Assembly: GCA_018058245.1 (NCBI GenBank)
Contig: JAGPCC010000012.1
Location: 1 to 35,216 of the forward strand
Origin: Verrucomicrobiales bacterium
GTDB lineage: Bacteria; Verrucomicrobiota; Verrucomicrobiia; Verrucomicrobiales; DEV007
Reading direction: 5' to 3'
Length of the DNA stretch: 35,216 nt
The translations under genes were made by a program, and so were the position numbers. This document shows positions 33,697-35,216 of this stretch, piece after piece. Every line of letters begins with the position of its first letter. Position 1 is the first letter of the stretch. The notes under the pieces are model-generated. The model did no database searches and had not been told where the DNA came from. It saw nothing but the letters and a program-made list of their open reading frames with translations.

Positions 33697-34497
33697 ATGA
33701 AACAAATGAAACGTTTTTCTCTGCTTCCGCTTTTTGCTCTATTTTCTCTATTTCCAGGCCAACTCCTTTTGGCGCAGGAGTCTGTTGAAGTGAAGGCCAG
33801 GAAGTTGATGGAAGCGAACAAAGGTGCGCTCGTGGTAGTGACCGCCAAAGGAGTGCTTCAAGCGAAAACCAATGGTGATCCGCTTCCCGATCGGGATCAA
33901 CAGCGGAGAACGCTCGGGGTGACCATAGGGACGGACGGTCTTCTTGTCGTTTCGAATTCCGCGATCGATGCGGCGGTGGGCCTTGAAGGGCAACAGGCCA
34001 AGATGGAGGAAAAAGTGGTGACGATCCAATCGGCGGTGACCAAATTCTCGGATATTGAAATCAGCTACGGTGATTCCACCTTAGTTCATGGCAAGGTCCT
34101 GCGCCAGGACGTTGAGGCGGACGTAGCCTTCATCCTGCCGGACCCGTCCGAGGCGAAGGCGTTGAACAAAGTGTTTGAAAGAGTGGATCTGACCCAGTTC
34201 GCTGCGACCGCCGAGGCCGCAGATCAGGTGGTGGGACTGTCGCGCTCTTCAGCAGTCTACGGGTACATGCCGACGCTCGTGATGGGACGGATCACTGGAG
34301 TTTTCAAAGGGGACAGGACGTTCTTCGTGACCGATGCGGGCACTGCCCAGGGCATTCCGGTATTCACCCTTGATGGAAAACCTGTCGGTGTCACCGTAGT
34401 GCGGATTATCGAGGGAAAACCTTCGGGAGTGCTCGGAACGTTGTCGGCAGGTTCGATTGAGGTGTTGGCGAATCTTGCGCGGGAGTCGAACAAGTGA
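33697..34497 (+). CDS. Exported trypsin-fold protein, probable inactive HtrA-like pseudoprotease
   Basis: The 266-residue product has a Sec signal peptide (MKQMKRFSLLPLFALFSLFPG, cleavage near LLA|QES at 26) and a chymotrypsin-like double barrel resembling HtrA/S1C. Aligning by eye: GTDGLLVVSNSAID corresponds to the TNxHV block, with S88 where the catalytic His should be; EADVAFI keeps the Asp (D142); AQGIPVFTLDGKPVGV corresponds to GNSGGPLFNLDGxVVG, with Q218 where the catalytic Ser should be. The protein should therefore not be a serine protease, but may bind peptides or partners. There is no PDZ domain. The start at 33697 is used because the longer open frame begins inside rpsD and crosses the terminator. 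Confidence 0.78.
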   Translation: MKQMKRFSLLPLFALFSLFPGQLLLAQESVEVKARKLMEANKGALVVVTAKGVLQAKTNGDPLPDRDQQRRTLGVTIGTDGLLVVSNSAIDAAVGLEGQQAKMEEKVVTIQSAVTKFSDIEISYGDSTLVHGKVLRQDVEADVAFILPDPSEAKALNKVFERVDLTQFAATAEAADQVVGLSRSSAVYGYMPTLVMGRITGVFKGDRTFFVTDAGTAQGIPVFTLDGKPVGVTVVRIIEGKPSGVLGTLSAGSIEVLANLARESNK

Positions 34498-34534
34498 TCG
34501 AGCTTGGATCGCTGAATGGAGGGTGGAGTAGACT

Positions 34535-35216
34535 ATGAATGAACCCTACCAAAATCTCCTCTCTCTGGGGAAAGAACTTCAGTTGGTGAGCGACTCGGCC
34601 TCCCTGCTTTCTTGGGATCAGGAGGTGTTGATGCCAAGTTCTGGGATCGGCTACCGTGGGGAGCAGATGGCTTGGTTCAGTGGATATCTTCATGATCGCT
34701 TTACTGCTCCGGAAGTAGGCGAATGGATTGGGGAAGCGGAAGCTGCGTCTGCGACTGATCCCTACGTTTCGGCGAATTTACGGGAGTGGCGGCACCAGTT
34801 TGATCGTTCCACTTGTTTGCCAAAGCGTCTCGTTCAGGAGTTTGCCGAAGCGCGTGTTCTCGCGCAATCTGCCTGGGCGGAGAGCCGCAAGAGGGCCGAT
34901 TTTTCCTTGTTCGCCCCGCATTTGTCGAAGCTGGTAACTCTTTCACGCGAACATGCCGAGGGTTGGGGGTATGAGGGTTGTCTCTACGATGCCCTGCTGG
35001 ATCAGTTCGAGCGAGGTGCTACGACGGAGCAACTCACTGCCACACTGGGTTCTCTGCGCGAGTCCCTCCTCCCGATCGTGGAGGAGGCGACGGCCCGTGA
35101 GCCGAAGGACAGAACCAAGTTGCTGGCTCATTACCCGATCGCGAAGCAGGAAGCGTTCAATCGAGAAGTAGCCGAATCGATTGGTTTTGACTTTGATGCG
35201 GGTCGGATTGATACCG
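34535..35216 (+). CDS. Carboxypeptidase M32 (Taq-type), N-terminal part, cut by window end
   Basis: An open frame from the ATG at 34535 runs off the window after 227 codons. The start MNEPYQNLLSLGKELQ, then LLSWDQEVLMPSSGIGYRGEQMAW and CLPKRLVQEFAEARVLAQSAW, match the N-terminal half of M32 carboxypeptidases (typically about 500 residues), which remove C-terminal residues from peptides using a metal ion. The HEXXH metal site lies beyond the window. GGAG at 34525-34528 is a good Shine-Dalgarno for this start. It follows the protease-like gene by 37 nt. Confidence 0.88.
   Translation, partial: MNEPYQNLLSLGKELQLVSDSASLLSWDQEVLMPSSGIGYRGEQMAWFSGYLHDRFTAPEVGEWIGEAEAASATDPYVSANLREWRHQFDRSTCLPKRLVQEFAEARVLAQSAWAESRKRADFSLFAPHLSKLVTLSREHAEGWGYEGCLYDALLDQFERGATTEQLTATLGSLRESLLPIVEEATAREPKDRTKLLAHYPIAKQEAFNREVAESIGFDFDAGRIDT

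Overview
The window looks like chromosomal DNA from a member of the PVC superphylum, most likely Verrucomicrobiota. The main reasons are the ribosomal-protein cluster layout (no rpsN between rplE and rpsH, no rpmD between rpsE and rplO, as in Chlamydiae), an SHD1-domain secreted protein, Tat-exported sugar-isomerase-like and sulfite dehydrogenase proteins, and many genes without a Shine-Dalgarno sequence. This placement is an inference from gene content; no rRNA gene is present to test it.

Left part (1-15127): single genes and short operons, mostly for envelope and periplasmic functions. In order: the 3' end of purK; a GH3 beta-N-acetylhexosaminidase (nagZ-like); a lipoprotein; a convergent secreted beta-helix protein; a sulfite dehydrogenase with its cytochrome c partner (sorAB-like), closed by a clear intrinsic terminator; a Tat-exported hydroxypyruvate-isomerase-like protein; a YkuD L,D-transpeptidase; an MsbA-like ABC exporter; a SanA homologue; an SHD1 protein; a secreted beta-propeller lactonase; a PBP4-type D-Ala-D-Ala carboxypeptidase (dacB); a 45-residue membrane protein; and an AEC-family carrier. 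NagZ, L,D-transpeptidase, PBP4 and SanA together indicate active peptidoglycan turnover.

Middle and right part (15265-33621): a CAT-anticodon tRNA, then a continuous same-strand cluster: rpsL-rpsG-fusA-rpsJ-rplC-rplD-rplW-rplB-rpsS-[secreted coiled-coil protein]-rplV-rpsC-rplP-rpmC-rpsQ-rplN-rplX-rplE-rpsH-rplF-rplR-rpsE-rplO-secY-map-rpmJ-rpsM-rpsK-rpsD. It merges the classical str, S10, spc and alpha operons and ends at a strong terminator after rpsD; infA, rpoA and rplQ are not in it. Several proteins are unusual: L22 carries a C-terminal helix-hairpin-helix domain, S5 and S11 have acidic N-terminal extensions, and S3 has a Gly/Arg-rich tail.

The most interesting signals are these. (1) A composite leader is shared by rpsL and rpmJ: TTGCGR, 16 nt, a TAYAYW -10, exactly 6 nt, then a CCCCGC-armed hairpin followed by a T-tract. 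At rpsL a second helix would compete with this hairpin. (2) An exported coiled-coil protein sits inside the S10 operon between rpsS and rplV. (3) The L22-HHH fusion. (4) A set of promoter-like elements only about 5-8 nt upstream of start codons suggests leaderless mRNAs.

After the cluster come an exported HtrA-fold protein that has lost its catalytic His and Ser, and the 5' part of an M32 carboxypeptidase cut off by the window end. No CRISPR array, insertion sequence, phage gene or rRNA was seen.
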